Assembly (NCBI GenBank): GCA_014529385.2
Contig: CM043955.1
Coordinates: forward strand, 143,787,640-143,851,639
Length of the DNA stretch: 64,000 nt
Origin: Adiantum capillus-veneris
Taxonomy: Eukaryota > Streptophyta > Polypodiopsida > Polypodiales > Pteridaceae
Reading direction: 5' to 3'
In this document: positions 37,362 through 48,810 of the stretch, piece by piece
Layout: the number at the start of each line of letters is the position of its first letter
Numbering within the stretch: the first letter of the stretch is position 1
Notes under the pieces: generated by a model
Database searches by the model: none
Seen by the model: only the letters and a program-made list of their open reading frames with translations
Told to the model about the DNA's origin: nothing
Program-made: the position numbers and the translations under genes

Positions 37362-38288
37362 CTAGAAGGCAGGAATCCGTGCCAGTGTGGTTGTTACCAC
37401 ACCAGTAGCCTCTCTGATGTCCTTCCCTGAGTCATTATCACTGTTTTCCTCATGTCGCTTGCTTTTACCTTTGTTCTTTGCAGGATCTTTGTCTTTGCCT
37501 TTGGATCTGCAATCTTTGGCCAAATGACCTCCCTTTCCGCACTTGTAACAATGATACTTTGTCCTTTTTTTGGAATCCGAAGCAGCATGTGCCTCGCCAT
37601 CATGTGTGTCCACCATCTCAAAAATTCAAATTTTGCCTTAACCAACACGGCTTCCTCCTCAATGAGAAAAGAGCTGAGATCATCAAATTCCAGCTTTTCC
37701 TTTGTGACTTGTTGCCGTAGGGTTCTAGCCACCGTTTCATACTCTGTTGGAAACTTCATAAGGACCAAAGCAGGTAACTAGGTACTAGTAAGTGCACTCT
37801 TCATAGTTGCCAGTTGATCTTGCACAACTTTAATCTTCATCAAAAATTATTGCATGGAACTTCCTTGAGGGAAATGGATTTCAACCAAGAAGGGTGACTG
37901 CACGCATCGTGGAATCACGATCAAACATTCCTACAAGCTTGAACCACATTTTGTTGGTAGTCTTTAAGGTTTGAATGGCTGGAGATATGTCTTTCATAAG
38001 AGATTTTGCAATGGCCGACATCGCCTTTGCATTGGACGCATCCCAATTGACACACGATTGGAGGTGCTCTTCATCTTGAAGGCGAGTGTACCTGTTGTTG
38101 GAATCCCTCGTGGGACGAGGCTCTGTGCCGTCAACAATATCCCATAACCCATTTTGAGTAAACCAAAGCTGCATAATCAAATTCCAATGAGTGTAGTTGT
38201 TGTCATTCATTTTGTCATTGGTGCTCGAGCAAGGGGGAGCCATCGTGAAGTTGCGAACTCCTGGTGTCTGTACCATCTCGCACTCCAA
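37362..38288 (-). pseudogene. copia gag (UBN2/Retrotran_gag type) with intact CCHC
   Basis: The start region reads NYTHWNLIMQLWFTQNGLWD, the usual copia gag N-terminus (38288-37881). A gap with stops near 37800-37880 follows, then MVLMKFPTEYETVARTLR (37768 on). The C-terminal frame 37616-37362 has the knuckle C-Y-K-C-G-K-G-G-H-L-A-K-D-C with all ligands, followed by a Lys/Asp-rich tail and a stop. It would package RNA in virus-like particles. No pol follows it. Confidence 0.85.
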
Positions 38289-38845
38289 AATCTAGCCACA
38301 CAAATCTCAAGCCACACAAGTTCTTCCCTCCTTTGCCGCTCTCATGTTGCTCCTGCAGATCCCTCTTTGTCACACCAAAATTGCCTCATGAAAACTCCTC
38401 CTCCAATGCCCTTCTCCTGGGTCTCCCTACCGTGGGTTTCCTTCAAAAACGCTAGGCCTTCAAAAACTCTGCTGGCTGGTTCCCTTTCAAAACGCCAGGG
38501 AAGATTTTTCAAAATGATGGCCTTTGCAAAGGAAAAAAGGCCAGGTGCAAGCTTTTCAAAACTCTAGGCAATAGGGTGGGTTTTCGCATTGAAAAGAGGG
38601 TAGGGCAGGGCAGAATCCTTCGTGATGCAAAAGGAGAAAACGCCAGGTTTTTGGAAAACGCAGGCAATCATCAGGGAAAAATTCAATGTTGGGCACATGG
38701 CAAAGCAGGGCAGTTTGCACAAATACCAGGTTGTGCCAAAAATGGAAGCAGTAGAGAAGGGCAGATATCCAAAAATGCAGGGCAACCCTTCTGCATCTTC
38801 TCCTCCGGGACACCTCGCCCCACCAAGGTTTACGCCGTCTCTTGC

Positions 38846-38857
38846 TCTCTGATACCA
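38846..38857 (-). other. Primer-binding site of the gag-only copia element (tRNA-Met type)
   Basis: The minus strand reads TGGTATCAGAGA, directly adjoining the LTR end at 38858. Confidence 0.9.
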
Positions 38858-38916
38858 TGTCAAAGTCGGTGATGCGGAAGCATGTAGACTAACGTGAGAA
38901 AGCACGGCGGGGGGGG

Positions 38917-38961
<45 letters not shown>

Positions 38962-39870
38962 AATAAAATGAAATGTTATATTAACGTCTTTAAAAGGCCA
39001 GAGTGACCTATGAGACCAGAAAGTTATAATGTGGTGGATCTGATACAAAGTGAGAGTAACAAAAAATGACAAAATAAACTACTATGGAATCCTAAACTGC
39101 TAGGTGTGAGCTAAGCAGCTAGGTGGGATAGCTAAATCACAAAAGATCCAGCATCGGTCTCGCTGGCGGATCTCATCCATCTCCTCCACGGTCAATAGCC
39201 TCACCGAGCGTCATGCATGTCAGGCCAAAGTGATCCGAATTCTTTGATGCAACCTCCGTAGATGATGTGTAGTCATCCGCACTTGTGGGAATCTAGATCT
39301 CCCTAGCTCGGTCACTCGATCGATCAGTGTGCCTCTGGTGTGAGGCGGCGAGCTCTCCTGTGGTAGTAGCTCCTCTGGGTGCCCAATTTCTGCTCTATAG
39401 AAGTCTGTGATCCGTCTCTGAGACTGGCTAGCCTCTCCCCTCATGCTCTCTCTGTGTCTGTGCAGCTTGGAGCAAAAATAGACCCGAGCATCTCTGATCC
39501 TCGTACCGCATGACTCTGGAGAGTGGTCCAAAGCCCTCTCTAAACAAGCAGTGGAAGCGGCCACATATCTCGTAGTAGACGGGGTAGTGGCATGTGTAGT
39601 GCAATTCTGTCTCAGGCTCCATGTCACACAGGAGGCATGTCTTGGCCTCTGCCAGTACTCCACTATATCTCCCAGTCTCGATCCGCAGTTGGTGTGAAGA
39701 TGTGCGTATCTAGCCAATAGCACATCGTATCTCATGAGACAAGTGGGTGTCCATGTATTTGGGCCTCGTCACAAAACCGACCCCTATAAGCTGGAGAAGA
39801 TGCTCTCTGTAGACAGCCATCTTCATGCCAAACTCCTATGCTGGCTATATCCATGTCCTCCTTGTGTCTA

Positions 39871-39921
<51 letters not shown>

Positions 39922-40113
39922 TGCATTGAACCAATCAACCAAGGCAATGAGATAACAAATGATATTGCAATGGGGATTGAGGGTTTCTTATATAGAAAGC
40001 TCAATAAATTGCCCTACCTAGACTTTTAGAAATAAATGAAATAGATCCCTAAAAGCCAAAATAAATATTGGGTTCACACTAGGCAATTCACTTGAGATGC
40101 CTAAACTTTAATA
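38858..40113 (-). repeat. 5' LTR of the gag-only copia element, split by a LINE insertion
   Basis: 38858-38960 and 39873-40113 together match the 3' LTR at 36518-36854, including the G-run and (GA)n. The insertion point lies inside the GA tract, so any target-site duplication is hidden. Confidence 0.9.
38961..39872 (-). mobile_element. 5'-truncated LINE fragment (zf-RVT end of ORF2)
   Basis: Minus-strand frames around 39700-39428 read IRTSSHQLRIETGRY then CLLCDMEPETELHYTC and ICGRFHCLF, the C-terminal zinc-finger tail (zf-RVT, C-x2-C...H-x3-C) of plant LINE reverse transcriptases. The low-coordinate end is A-rich on the minus-complement side (TGAAATAAAATGAAATG), as at a LINE 3' end. About 0.9 kb is retained, which is typical 5' truncation. 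The RT core itself is absent. Confidence 0.75.
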
Positions 40114-40215
40114 GTAGATTGGGTATTCTTGAATGGCACAGATAGAAAGAAGGATTTATTTGGATCGATACTACCTAGGATCTATAACGGAGCAAAGATC
40201 AAGTTATAGTACTCC
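40114..40215 (+). pseudogene. C-terminal end of the G2 integrase, beyond the copia insertion
   Basis: After the duplicated GTAGA the plus strand reads DWVFLNGTDRKK and then ILPRIYNGAKIKL before a TAG. This is the '...G-x-x-L-x...NG-x-x-x-K-Y' tail of gypsy integrases and joins directly to the sequence ending at 36512. Confidence 0.8.
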
Positions 40216-41250
40216 TGATCAGATGAACCTCCATCACCAAAAGAACAAGACAAGCAAGAGTCTAAGTCTAAAGATCAACCATTGGATCTATTTATTATCA
40301 GATCAAAAGTGGTTGGGGCATCTAAGGGACATGATGTTAGTGATGACCTAAGGATTATCAAACATCAAAAACATATCAGAGAAAAACTATCAAACTTTAA
40401 CTATCAAACATCAAAACCATATCGAGAAAAATGTGAAGGCACATGAACCTTATAACAGTTACTGATGTTAGGAATTAGGGTGTAGATAAGTAGATATTAG
40501 AGTAGTTTACTTAATAAAGAGAGATAATTTTCACACACAAGGGATTATAGAGTAGAGAGAGAGAGAGAGCACAAACAATATATGTGGTTCACCCGATGTG
40601 GGCTATGTCCACAAGAAAGCAGCCACTCAATGGCTTTAGTACTTCAAACTAGAAGTGTAATACAATAGGATTATACCCTTAATGGAGCTCCCACCTTGCT
40701 TCATTCTCACCACCTCACATACACCTTGTTTCATCAACTTCACAATGCAAAATGTGTGTAGAAAAGGCCTCCTTTTATAGGCCAAAAGAGCTGCGCTCTC
40801 TCATGAGAGGCAGCTGTGTGTAGCCGCCCTTGTGTACAATTCCAACGTGGACTCTCCAATACGCCCATGTGTGGCCGCCCTTGAGAAGACAAGTCCGCCT
40901 TGAAATCGGCCACCGGTCATTGAATTTGGCCAACCGGCCAACCGATCGGTCGTTTTTTGACCACTTTTCAGCCGTCGTCCAACCATAATATTCCGGAAAA
41001 AATTAATATTTTGACAGAAAGGGGGTGAATTTTTCTGTTTTTTGGCGAGTGATTTTTCTTACGCACGATGGCTTCTCCTCATAATGAGGGCCTTACAAAT
41101 GTGCATTTTAACTACTAAAAATTACAAGGGGTAAATCAAGCTCCATACTTAACAACTTACGCTGCATTAAAGACCAAATCTTTTCACCAATAATCATTAG
41201 AAGAACAGACCAATGCACGAACGACGCATCATTTACAATAGGCATAACAT
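40216..41250. other. Non-coding with a possible solo LTR
   Basis: TGTTAGGAATTAGG at 40466 could be an LTR end. A minus-strand CTATAAAAGG lies at 40771-40780, the same decamer as at 32431. The other end may be near 41100-41126, but no target-site duplication was found. A short GA run lies at about 40555-40569. Confidence 0.4.
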
Positions 41251-41510
41251 CGAGGCATGAAAAGAGTGGAGCATTCATGGCTCGAATTAGGATTACTACG
41301 AGGAGAGTGCACGACCCTCCCTTCATTCTCACCTCCTGCGCACATCAAAACTTCACTTATAGGGATTCCTCCTACATCACCTTCGCCTTCTCCAGATACT
41401 GTTGCATCATCTTTGCCTTCCCCAATTGATATTACGCACCCCCACATGCCTACCTATTCGTGGTTCATCACCGTCTTCCATCGAGAAATTTTTTGTTTCC
41501 GAGATAAAGC

Positions 41511-42970
41511 ATGTCACAAAGCTCGCCCATGGGCAAGGAAGGAACATCGTTGTCAAACCTTGAAGCCAGTATCGATGACAAGGCAGCAGAACTTAAAGAG
41601 TTACTGCAAGAAGAAAAATGTTTTGTGCCTCATCTGAACATTAGTAAGTATATGTTTCAGCACAATGAGAGAGCCTTGTTGAAGATATGGGATGTGGAGG
41701 TGGTTGTGGAAGCTAACAGGATTTCATTTAATGCTACTGTGATTCAACAGGTCATAAACACTTTTGACTTTGATGCAATGATAGTTAGCATCAATGGAAG
41801 GACTCTTCAGATAACTGCAGTAGCACTATCCCATGTTTTTAGTTTGCCCTTCATTCAAACCCCAAACCTGCTCAATTGATGTCATTTACAGTTTTTTGAA
41901 GGAAACCCCTCGTGCTAGAAAGAAATGAAAAGATGGGGGCTAGGGTATTCCAGTTTTAGCACTCGAACATAGAGCAGCATACAAGTTTTTCTGTTGAATC
42001 TATCAGTTTGAAGAATAAGCCCACTTATGTCTCTGAGAGGCTCTTCAGCTTGCTAGTGGTAGAACAATGAATACAAAGGTAGTACTAAATTTGAATTCAA
42101 TAATGTTTAATAGTGTAATGACCCAAACAGCTAAAGTGCAGACCTAGCATATGTTCCAAGCATGGTATGTCTAGCAATTTTTCTATTGGGAAACCAGCAT
42201 ACAAGTGCATATGAATGTCCAGAATACTTTGTTGAAGATCGGTGGAGGAAAAACACCAAAGGACCAAACTATTGTTCTGGAATCCCAAGAAGAACAGACT
42301 GCTCTTGTGACAGTCGGAACGAAGAGGGACCTACCTAGATAGAGGCTACAACATCTAAGCTAGCATGCAAAATGAAAGAGTTTTGGGACCAACTCAAAGC
42401 TCGAAGTACGAAGTTGTTTCAACAACAACTAATTAGACAAGCACAACATCAGTTGCTAATAAAGCCCAGGGACTTCGATAGACAAATCTATCATGCTGCT
42501 AGGCACCCACCGGAGACTACAACTGAAGTTCCACAAACTCTGAACACGCTATTGTGGTGACTTCTTCATTAATGGAAACAATAGTAGATAGGTTTCAAGA
42601 TTTGCAAAGGAAACCAATGGTGGACAGGTTAGTCATGGAAAATTTTGGAAAGTTACATATCCCATATAAAATGCATGTACTCACTTATCAAACACGGATA
42701 GAAAGGATGATTGATGGGTGTGTTTCTAGAATTTATCAAGGTGGAACACTATCATAAATGCTATAGGTCAGATGATGGATGCCCAGAGCTTTGTCAAGCA
42801 ATATGACAGTACTCGTCTGGTTGAAAGAAAGATCATCAGGTTTGAAGAGAAAGGAAAACAGAATATGCACATTAAAGACATTTTGCTCAATCTGGAATGT
42901 AGACAAGATGAGGATTAACAGGCCATCAAAACACTTTAACAGCAAGTAGAGTTACTAAAAATCCAAGACT
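41511..42970 (+). pseudogene. Relic of an unknown retroelement ORF
   Basis: Frame 41511-41879 contains ISFNATVIQQVINTFDFD and INGRTLQITAVALSHVFSLP. The 'N-G-x-x-x-x-I-T...LP' wording recalls the N-terminal domain of R1's long 3' ORF (NKVEVVITKDIVVEALRLPS) and plant-transposon ORF1 domains; this is a weak resemblance. Later frames (42372-42757 and 42840-42970) are Gln-rich and helical. No pol motif. It abuts the cut end of G3 at about 43016. Confidence 0.4.
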
Positions 42971-43015
42971 CAACCCTTAGTGCAAACATGTGGAAGATAA
43001 CCAAAGGTAATAATG

Positions 43016-43568
43016 TTACTCGTAAAGACCAAACGTAGTGCAAAATGCGGTCTTTACAATGTCTTGATCAACTATCCTTATTTGATGGTAGCCACTTTTT
43101 AGGTCAATCCTACTTAAGTAGGTCAACCCCTGTAGCTTATCAAATAGTTCTTCTACCCATGGAACGGGAAACCTATTCTTGATAGTGATCCTATTTAGTG
43201 CTCTATCGTCGACACACATACGATATGTGCCATCTTTTTGCACTAATAACACAAGTGAACAAAATGGGGATGAGCTAGGCCTAACCATGCCTTTCTCAAC
43301 CAACTCAGTACTTGCTGCATAATCTCCTCTTGTTGAGCTTGGGAAACTCGATAAGGAGGTTTATTAGGCGGTGAGCTTCTTGGAAGAAGTTCAATTGCAT
43401 GGTCGGCATCCCCTCGTTTGGGAGGTAGTTCACAAGGGATGTCGTCAATAAAACATCTTGGAATCCCTTGAGGAACTTGGATAACTCTAATTCCTTTTGA
43501 TTGGTTGTATCTTCTATTGCTAAAACATTGGGTTCGTTTTGAGAATCTTTCACAAAAACCATGTACAT
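43016..43568 (-). pseudogene. N-terminal part of RT of G3
   Basis: The pre-RT region (43568-43305) ends near the usual PP-Y-R position, in degraded form. 43303-43016 reads MVEKGMVRPSSSPFCSLVLLVQ, YRMCVDDRALN, and LSRIDLKSGYHQIRI, the palm motif with the first catalytic Asp, then TAFCTTFGLYE. The D-D box and everything after it is lost at the element's truncated end. The wording (RPSxSPxxSPV, DLxSGYHQIR) is chromovirus-like, unlike G1. Confidence 0.85.
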
Positions 43569-43644
43569 GGAAATAGAGCTCTTTATTGACTTATTGAAAG
43601 CTTGCTTATGTACAATGGGTATGTACTACCCAACTCCTTAGCAT

Positions 43645-43960
43645 CTATGTGCATTTTTTTTTCCTGAACCTAAAATAGATTTTCCTTTTAGGGAAATTAA
43701 CATTGGCACCCATGCGATCAAACAATGGTGCCCCTAGGATTACATCCTCATGCTTGAGAGGAGACATGAAGAAATCCTCCTTGTCCACATAGCTTTGGAC
43801 ATGGAGCCTCAATTTCCCAATTAAGGAAGTGACTGAGGCTTCTTGCCCCTTGAAAGCACCATCGACAGGTAGGACATCTCCCATCTCATATGCTTGGATG
43901 CCTAGCTTGGTGGCCAACTCTGTAGATATGAAATTGTGAGTAGAACCAGGGTCAAAGAGA
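43645..43960 (-). pseudogene. Aspartic protease of G3 with D-P-G active site
   Basis: It reads FILFDPGSTHNFIS, where functional relatives have D-S-G or D-T-G. The Ser-to-Pro change (TCT to CCT type) should inactivate it. It continues ATKLGIQAYEM and HEDVILGAPLFDRMGANVNF, the family's G-x-P-W segment in altered form (GAPLF). Confidence 0.8.
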
Positions 43961-44040
43961 ATGAAAGCATCATGTTCTCTTACCTTTCCCCAAGCATGGC
44001 ATAGAGGAGATCCTTTGTGATGAGCATCCTCTTTTTGATT

Positions 44041-45274
44041 TTTGACTCAAGGTAGCTCTAAGAGGTTTATTACATGTATTCTTGTGGGGACAAGCCCGCA
44101 CTTGAAACAACGGTTATGTTTCTTTATAACGCTCTAGCTCTTCAGGAGAGAGTTTACTTTTGCCTTTATATTCACCTTAGCTTTGTTGTTTTTGGCATTG
44201 CCTTTGGAGACTTTTGGATGTTTTCCTTCCCCTTAGGCTCGTTACGGTCCTTGTTTTCCGTGGGCTTAAGATTTCTCTTAGCCCCTTGTTGGAAGTTGAT
44301 TCTTGAAGCCACTATGGTATGGTGTATGACTGCATATATGGTGCATGGCCTTTGGGAGTTAACATACTCCACCATATCCTCAGTTAAACCCGCACAAAAT
44401 TGTTGTTTTTGCTCTCCAAAATCCATCTTTTTGAAGACAGTGGCTTTGAGGTGTAAATCCCAAAACTTGTCTACATATTTGTGGATAGATTCGTAGGGAG
44501 AGACTTTCAAGCTTCGCCATTCGGTGAGTACTTTGTCTTGCATCGGTAGCCAAAAACTGCTTCATGATGGAAGCTCTTAAAGCTTTCCATGTTTGTGGAG
44601 CTTCATCGTTTGCTTGTAGGCTAGACCACCATTGCTTGGCGGACTTTTGAAAATGCATGGCTACATGACGTAGCTTAGAGGACTCCGTGAAGTCCTCATC
44701 TCCAAACGCCGGATCGAATTGTTGGATAAAGGCCAAGACTTTGTCCATAGCACCAAAAGTGTCATCGTAGGTAAGGAAAGCAATGTTCTTTCCTCCCTCT
44801 TTGAACTTTTTGAGCTTTGACGACCTCTTCCAGGTGGAATAAGATTTCCTATGGCCTCTTCATTTAGGTGGTTCGAAAGCTGCACCATCATCTTCAGAAG
44901 AGGAAGAGTATGAGGAGGATGGAGAAGAGGGTGACCTCTTTCTCGCCTTTTTCTTCCCTTGTTCCTCCTTGTGTGCATGGGCCATTACTTTCTTTAGAAG
45001 AGGAAGAGGGTGAAGAATATGGAGAAGAGGGTGACCTCTTTCTCGCCTTTTTCTTCTCTTGTTTTCTCTCTTTCCTGTTTGAATTATGGTGTAGAGAAGT
45101 ATACGATGGTCTTCTCCGTTTAAAGGGTGTTCGAGAGCGTTTTGCCCGTCGTCTTCGTGGAGCCATCTCCGCCGAGGTGGAAGGAGACTCACTTCTTTCT
45201 CGTTCTTTTGATGGGGGCTCTATCGTTGAAACTTGGGTTCTCCTTTGGGAGGGAAATGCCTCATCGAGTAGCAA
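44041..45274 (-). pseudogene. gag of G3
   Basis: The N-terminal basic/Ser-rich region starts near MAPRRRRAKRSRTPF (about 45165). The core at 44748-44400 reads MHFQKSAKQWWSSLQ and WKALRASIMKQF, a clear Retrotrans_gag domain. A remnant knuckle CFKCG lies near 44085, with the remaining ligands in another frame. A 100-bp tandem duplication (44897-45096) breaks the frame. Confidence 0.8.
44897..45096 (-). repeat. 100-bp tandem duplication inside G3 gag
   Basis: AGGAAGAG...GGAGAAGAGGGTGACC at 44901 recurs at 45001. The period of 100 is not a multiple of three. Confidence 0.85.
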
Positions 45275-45907
45275 GTTTTTGAGCCCTTCGTATGGATCCT
45301 CCTCTTATTCCTTTATCGGAGAGAGACCTCTTTTGGAAGTCTCACCAGGAGCTTTCCTAGGTACTCTCTCTTCTTGGTGGGGAGTTTGTAGAATACCATG
45401 GGTGAGCAATTGTTGTAACACTTCACCTTGGAGGGATGGATTGCCCAGGGATTTTTTGAAGCCTAGAAACAAGATAATTTACAAGCATAGGGGCATTATT
45501 AGTTCCTCTTTCGTTAGCAAAATCAAGGCTATTAACATTCATTTCAATCTCTTTTCTCTTGTCAGCCATACTAGCAAATTTTAGGTGTAAATTTTTCAAG
45601 CATCTATACCCGTGGCTCAAATATTATTAATTGCAAGGAATAGAAGAGAGGGTTCAACAGAGCCAAGACAGTATCGGTTCCTGTCAAGATTCTAATAGCT
45701 CAATAATGGTTAAGCCATAGGCAAGCCCCGTAGGACTCCATTATTAAGACCATAGCTCTTGACGGTATCCTCGTTAACCTGCATAAAGCAGGCGTGCTTC
45801 AAGGATGAAAAACCCCTAATCTACTTACTCTTTTGCAATTAATAACACCAACCATTTATAGCAAGCTTGAGGACCTCTCTTCTTGAGCAAGAAAAGAGAA
45901 ACCAATA

Positions 45908-45919
45908 GCTCTGATACCA
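45908..45919 (-). other. Primer-binding site of G3 (tRNA-Met type)
   Basis: The minus strand reads TGGTATCAGAGC, one base from the LTR end at 45921. Confidence 0.9.
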
Positions 45920-45920
45920 A

Positions 45921-46587
45921 TGTAACATTTAATGCACTAGTAACTTGTGTGTAGCGGAAATTGATAACATAGTGAGCATTTCATTAAGAATAAGTTCCTA
46001 ATGAGCATAGAAAGAGTACTTAGTTTGAGAAAGCAACATAGAAATTTACACCTAGCTAATTTGCCATAGACAATACTTGAAAAGAGAGAGAAATAGAACA
46101 ATTGACAACAATTGAGGACCGGATTTACATGGAGGCGGTCCCCCCTCCATAAAGGCTTTGTATTATAGCTTCTTCCTTCTAAGGAGACTTTTGTACAATA
46201 CAATTCTTGTGTTTCTTGACAAAACTCATTAACTTGTTGGTGCAATGAAGATGGAAGCTTCATGGACCAAATTATGCTTGAGAAACACACCTAGTCCCTA
46301 GGCTCATTCCCAAGAGCTCACACACCTTCAAAATGGTGAGAGAAGCTAGCAGGGAATGAGGATAGATTGAGAGGAAGAAGATGTATCTTACGAGAAAGAA
46401 GTATTCTCCTCACATAATTACTCTAATAGCCTAGCTTAGCTTAGTAATTAGCATGGTAGAGGAGATGAGCATGCCATTGAAGCTTGACCCTTGGTTGGAT
46501 TTGCATTCCATAGCCAAGAGTTTTTGGTGTAGGCCTCAACTTCTCAATGCTTGGAGAAGCAGATGGAGTTCTTCTTACACACCTGAG

Positions 46588-46590
<3 letters not shown>
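45921..46590 (-). repeat. LTR of G3 (outer end undetermined)
   Basis: It begins TGTAACATTT in plus orientation next to the PBS. Non-coding. It runs at least to the GT microsatellite. A possible outer end is TTAACA near 47495, but there is no second LTR to test this. Confidence 0.55.

Positions 46591-46670
<80 letters not shown>
46591..46670 (+). repeat. (TG)40 microsatellite
   Basis: Pure TG. Confidence 0.98.
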
Positions 46671-46673
<3 letters not shown>

Positions 46674-47149
46674 CAATGTGTTAGAATAAAATGCAGCCCT
46701 CTCTCTCTTCTTGGTCGACCCCTCTTGCAAATTACTCATGTTGGCCTCTCATTGGCTCTTGCAAAGCTTAACCAATCACAAATTAGAAGCATAATTGATA
46801 GCCTTGTGACATGTGTCCTCCTTTTCCCTTTTGTGAGAGCTTTATGTAATTAAATAATTCATTTAAACTCTCATTGGACCTTTTTGTCTTTTGGCCAGTA
46901 AGAATCGGGCAAGCCATTGGGTTGTTGGATGCTCATTGGACCCCTTGGTAGACTGTCCAATAGTCTTCTAGGGAGCTTAATTTCTATTGGTTCTTTTATC
47001 AAGCATTCTTAATTGATTAGACTAATTTTACTCTAGCCTAATTCTCATTGGTCCACCTCTATGGCCATCCAATAGGATTTGAGGGGAAATTGGGGACAAT
47101 TGCCTAGGAGCCTACCATGTGTTCATTCTTCCCTTTGGGGGAGAGCTTG

Positions 47150-47152
<3 letters not shown>

Positions 47153-47244
<92 letters not shown>
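47153..47244 (+). repeat. (GT)46 microsatellite
   Basis: Pure GT. Confidence 0.98.
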
Positions 47245-47246
<2 letters not shown>

Positions 47247-48810
47247 CTCTCTCATCCCCTACCATTAGGGATGTGGGAAGACTTTTTAGTCTTCCCATGA
47301 CCATCCAATTTTCCCCTACTTTGGCCATTAGACAATACAATTAAAAAAAGGAACTTTAGCCTTTGGAAGTCTTAATGAAGCTGAACCTTAGGTCTTTTAA
47401 GCCCCATTGAAGCACATTGATCTTTTACAGACTGTCCCCCCTTATTCTAGCTTTTACTCCCTTGGTACTTCCCCATATTAAATGATCAGCTTAACATGAG
47501 AAAATCATTTGGGAGAATTAGATATTAGTTTTTATGACACTAGTGCTACACAAGAAGACGTAAATTTTCCTAGTGACCAATCTGAGAGAATCAGCGTGAT
47601 CAAAATCAAGGGCTAGATGGAGAAGGTATCGGATCATTCAACAACACACCGGGGCATAAAGGGAAAATTGTGTTGATTTAAAAGGGAAAAAGGGAAAATT
47701 GTGTTGATTTAAAAGAGGACCCAAATCACTCTACCTAGTGCCTTAGCTTGAACAAGACGTTACAAGGAGAGAAGGCCCTCCATATCCAAAACTTTTTACA
47801 TAATGATGCCCATATTCGAATCTAGAAAGGTTCCAAATGTTGTATGTAGGGGCCAAGAGAATGATTTGACCAATGGAAAATAATAACCTATTATGAACAG
47901 GCAACATAGGCACTATCTCCACACCCCAACACCATCCAATTGTTCGACAAAGTGCAAGAATATGTGTTGGCTACAAATTATGTGCTAGTAAACCGTCAAG
48001 CACAGTAATTAGTTGCAATGAATGTCCAAAGTTTCGGGTTGCATTTGGAAGTGTGAAAATCACCCTTCATACAAGTGTAGGAAAGCTATTAGATTGGAAA
48101 TCGAGGCGCTTATATCAAAGATACAGATTGCTAGGAGATAATGGACTAGAAAGTGAAGATGTTTCTTGAGAACAATGCATCAGCAGGCAGTAGAGACTCC
48201 AAGACAAGAACAAACCTCCAAGAATAAGAAATCGCCTTAAAGAGTTTGTTCCATGTGTTCAAATCCTACGCAAAATGATGATGCACGAAAACCAAATAGT
48301 GATCGATTTCATTGGTTTAGTACCTGACTATCCAGTGCTCAAGGAATGATTCAACCTGGGGCATGTCTAGTCCCACCCCACACTTTTTAACACACAACGT
48401 TGAAGGAGGCTCTAGATATGCGAAAATGAAGGCGTTGAAGCCGGAGATCATAAGATCTGGTAGTTACCCAATTGCAATTACCACAATAACTATAGTAGTG
48501 CATATTTAAACAAAGTCCATTGCGGGTATCTATAAATAGGACCCGCTACTTCATTTAGAGGGGCTTTCACCCCGTGGACTACAACACGTCTTTGTAGTCA
48601 TTGAGGTAGTCTTTATAATCATTGAGTTGTTGCTCTTAGCATCATTTACCTCTATTGTATTGACACGGCACCTAGTGCTAGTTATACTCTTCTTAAGTTT
48701 CTATATATACCAATTCCACTTCTTGTGTCGAGCTTCTGTCTTTTTAGTGTCTCTATCTGATTTCTATGTTATTTGAAGCCTGAATCGAATCTGGCATCTA
48801 ACACAGAATC
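47245..48810 (+). other. Non-coding with an LTR-like promoter
   Basis: A plus-strand TATAAATAGG lies at 48531-48540, with GCGGGT on its left and ACCCGC on its right (a 6-bp inverted repeat around the TATA box). A 24-bp phrase GAAAATTGTGTTGATTTAAA is repeated at about 47665 and 47693. No gene recognised. Confidence 0.4.

Larger units (their letters stand above)
36518..40113 (-). mobile_element. Gag-only Ty1/copia element (TR-GAG type) inserted in G2 integrase
   Basis: The LTRs start TGTCAAAGTCGG and end CTTTAACA/CTTTAATA. The identical 5-bp GTAGA flanks both sides (36513-36517 and 40114-40118). PBS (tRNA-Met type) and PPT are both present on the minus strand. The 2-kb interior holds gag only, with no protease, integrase, RT or RNase H, so mobility would have depended on enzymes from another copia element. 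Its 5' LTR is split by a LINE fragment. It interrupts the G2 integrase C-terminal domain, so it is younger than G2. Confidence 0.93.
43016..46590 (-). mobile_element. Ty3/gypsy element G3, cut off within RT
   Basis: Minus-strand order: LTR (from 45921 upward), tRNA-Met-type PBS, gag, protease and the N-terminal part of RT, then an abrupt end at about 43016. The remaining RT, RNase H, integrase and 3' LTR are missing. The right end of the LTR could not be fixed. Confidence 0.8.

Noticed and set aside
37452-38567. Plus-strand frames opposite the copia gag
   Set aside because: They are shadows of the minus-strand gag, whose zinc knuckle and N-terminal motif fix the coding strand.
39220-39735. 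171-residue Arg/Thr-rich minus frame
   Set aside because: The neighbouring minus frame carries the zf-RVT motif; this one is its out-of-frame shadow.
40466-41126. Solo LTR with TGTTAGGAATT and TATA at 40771
   Set aside because: Not called as a defined element because no target-site duplication or second copy was found; left as a candidate in the region note.
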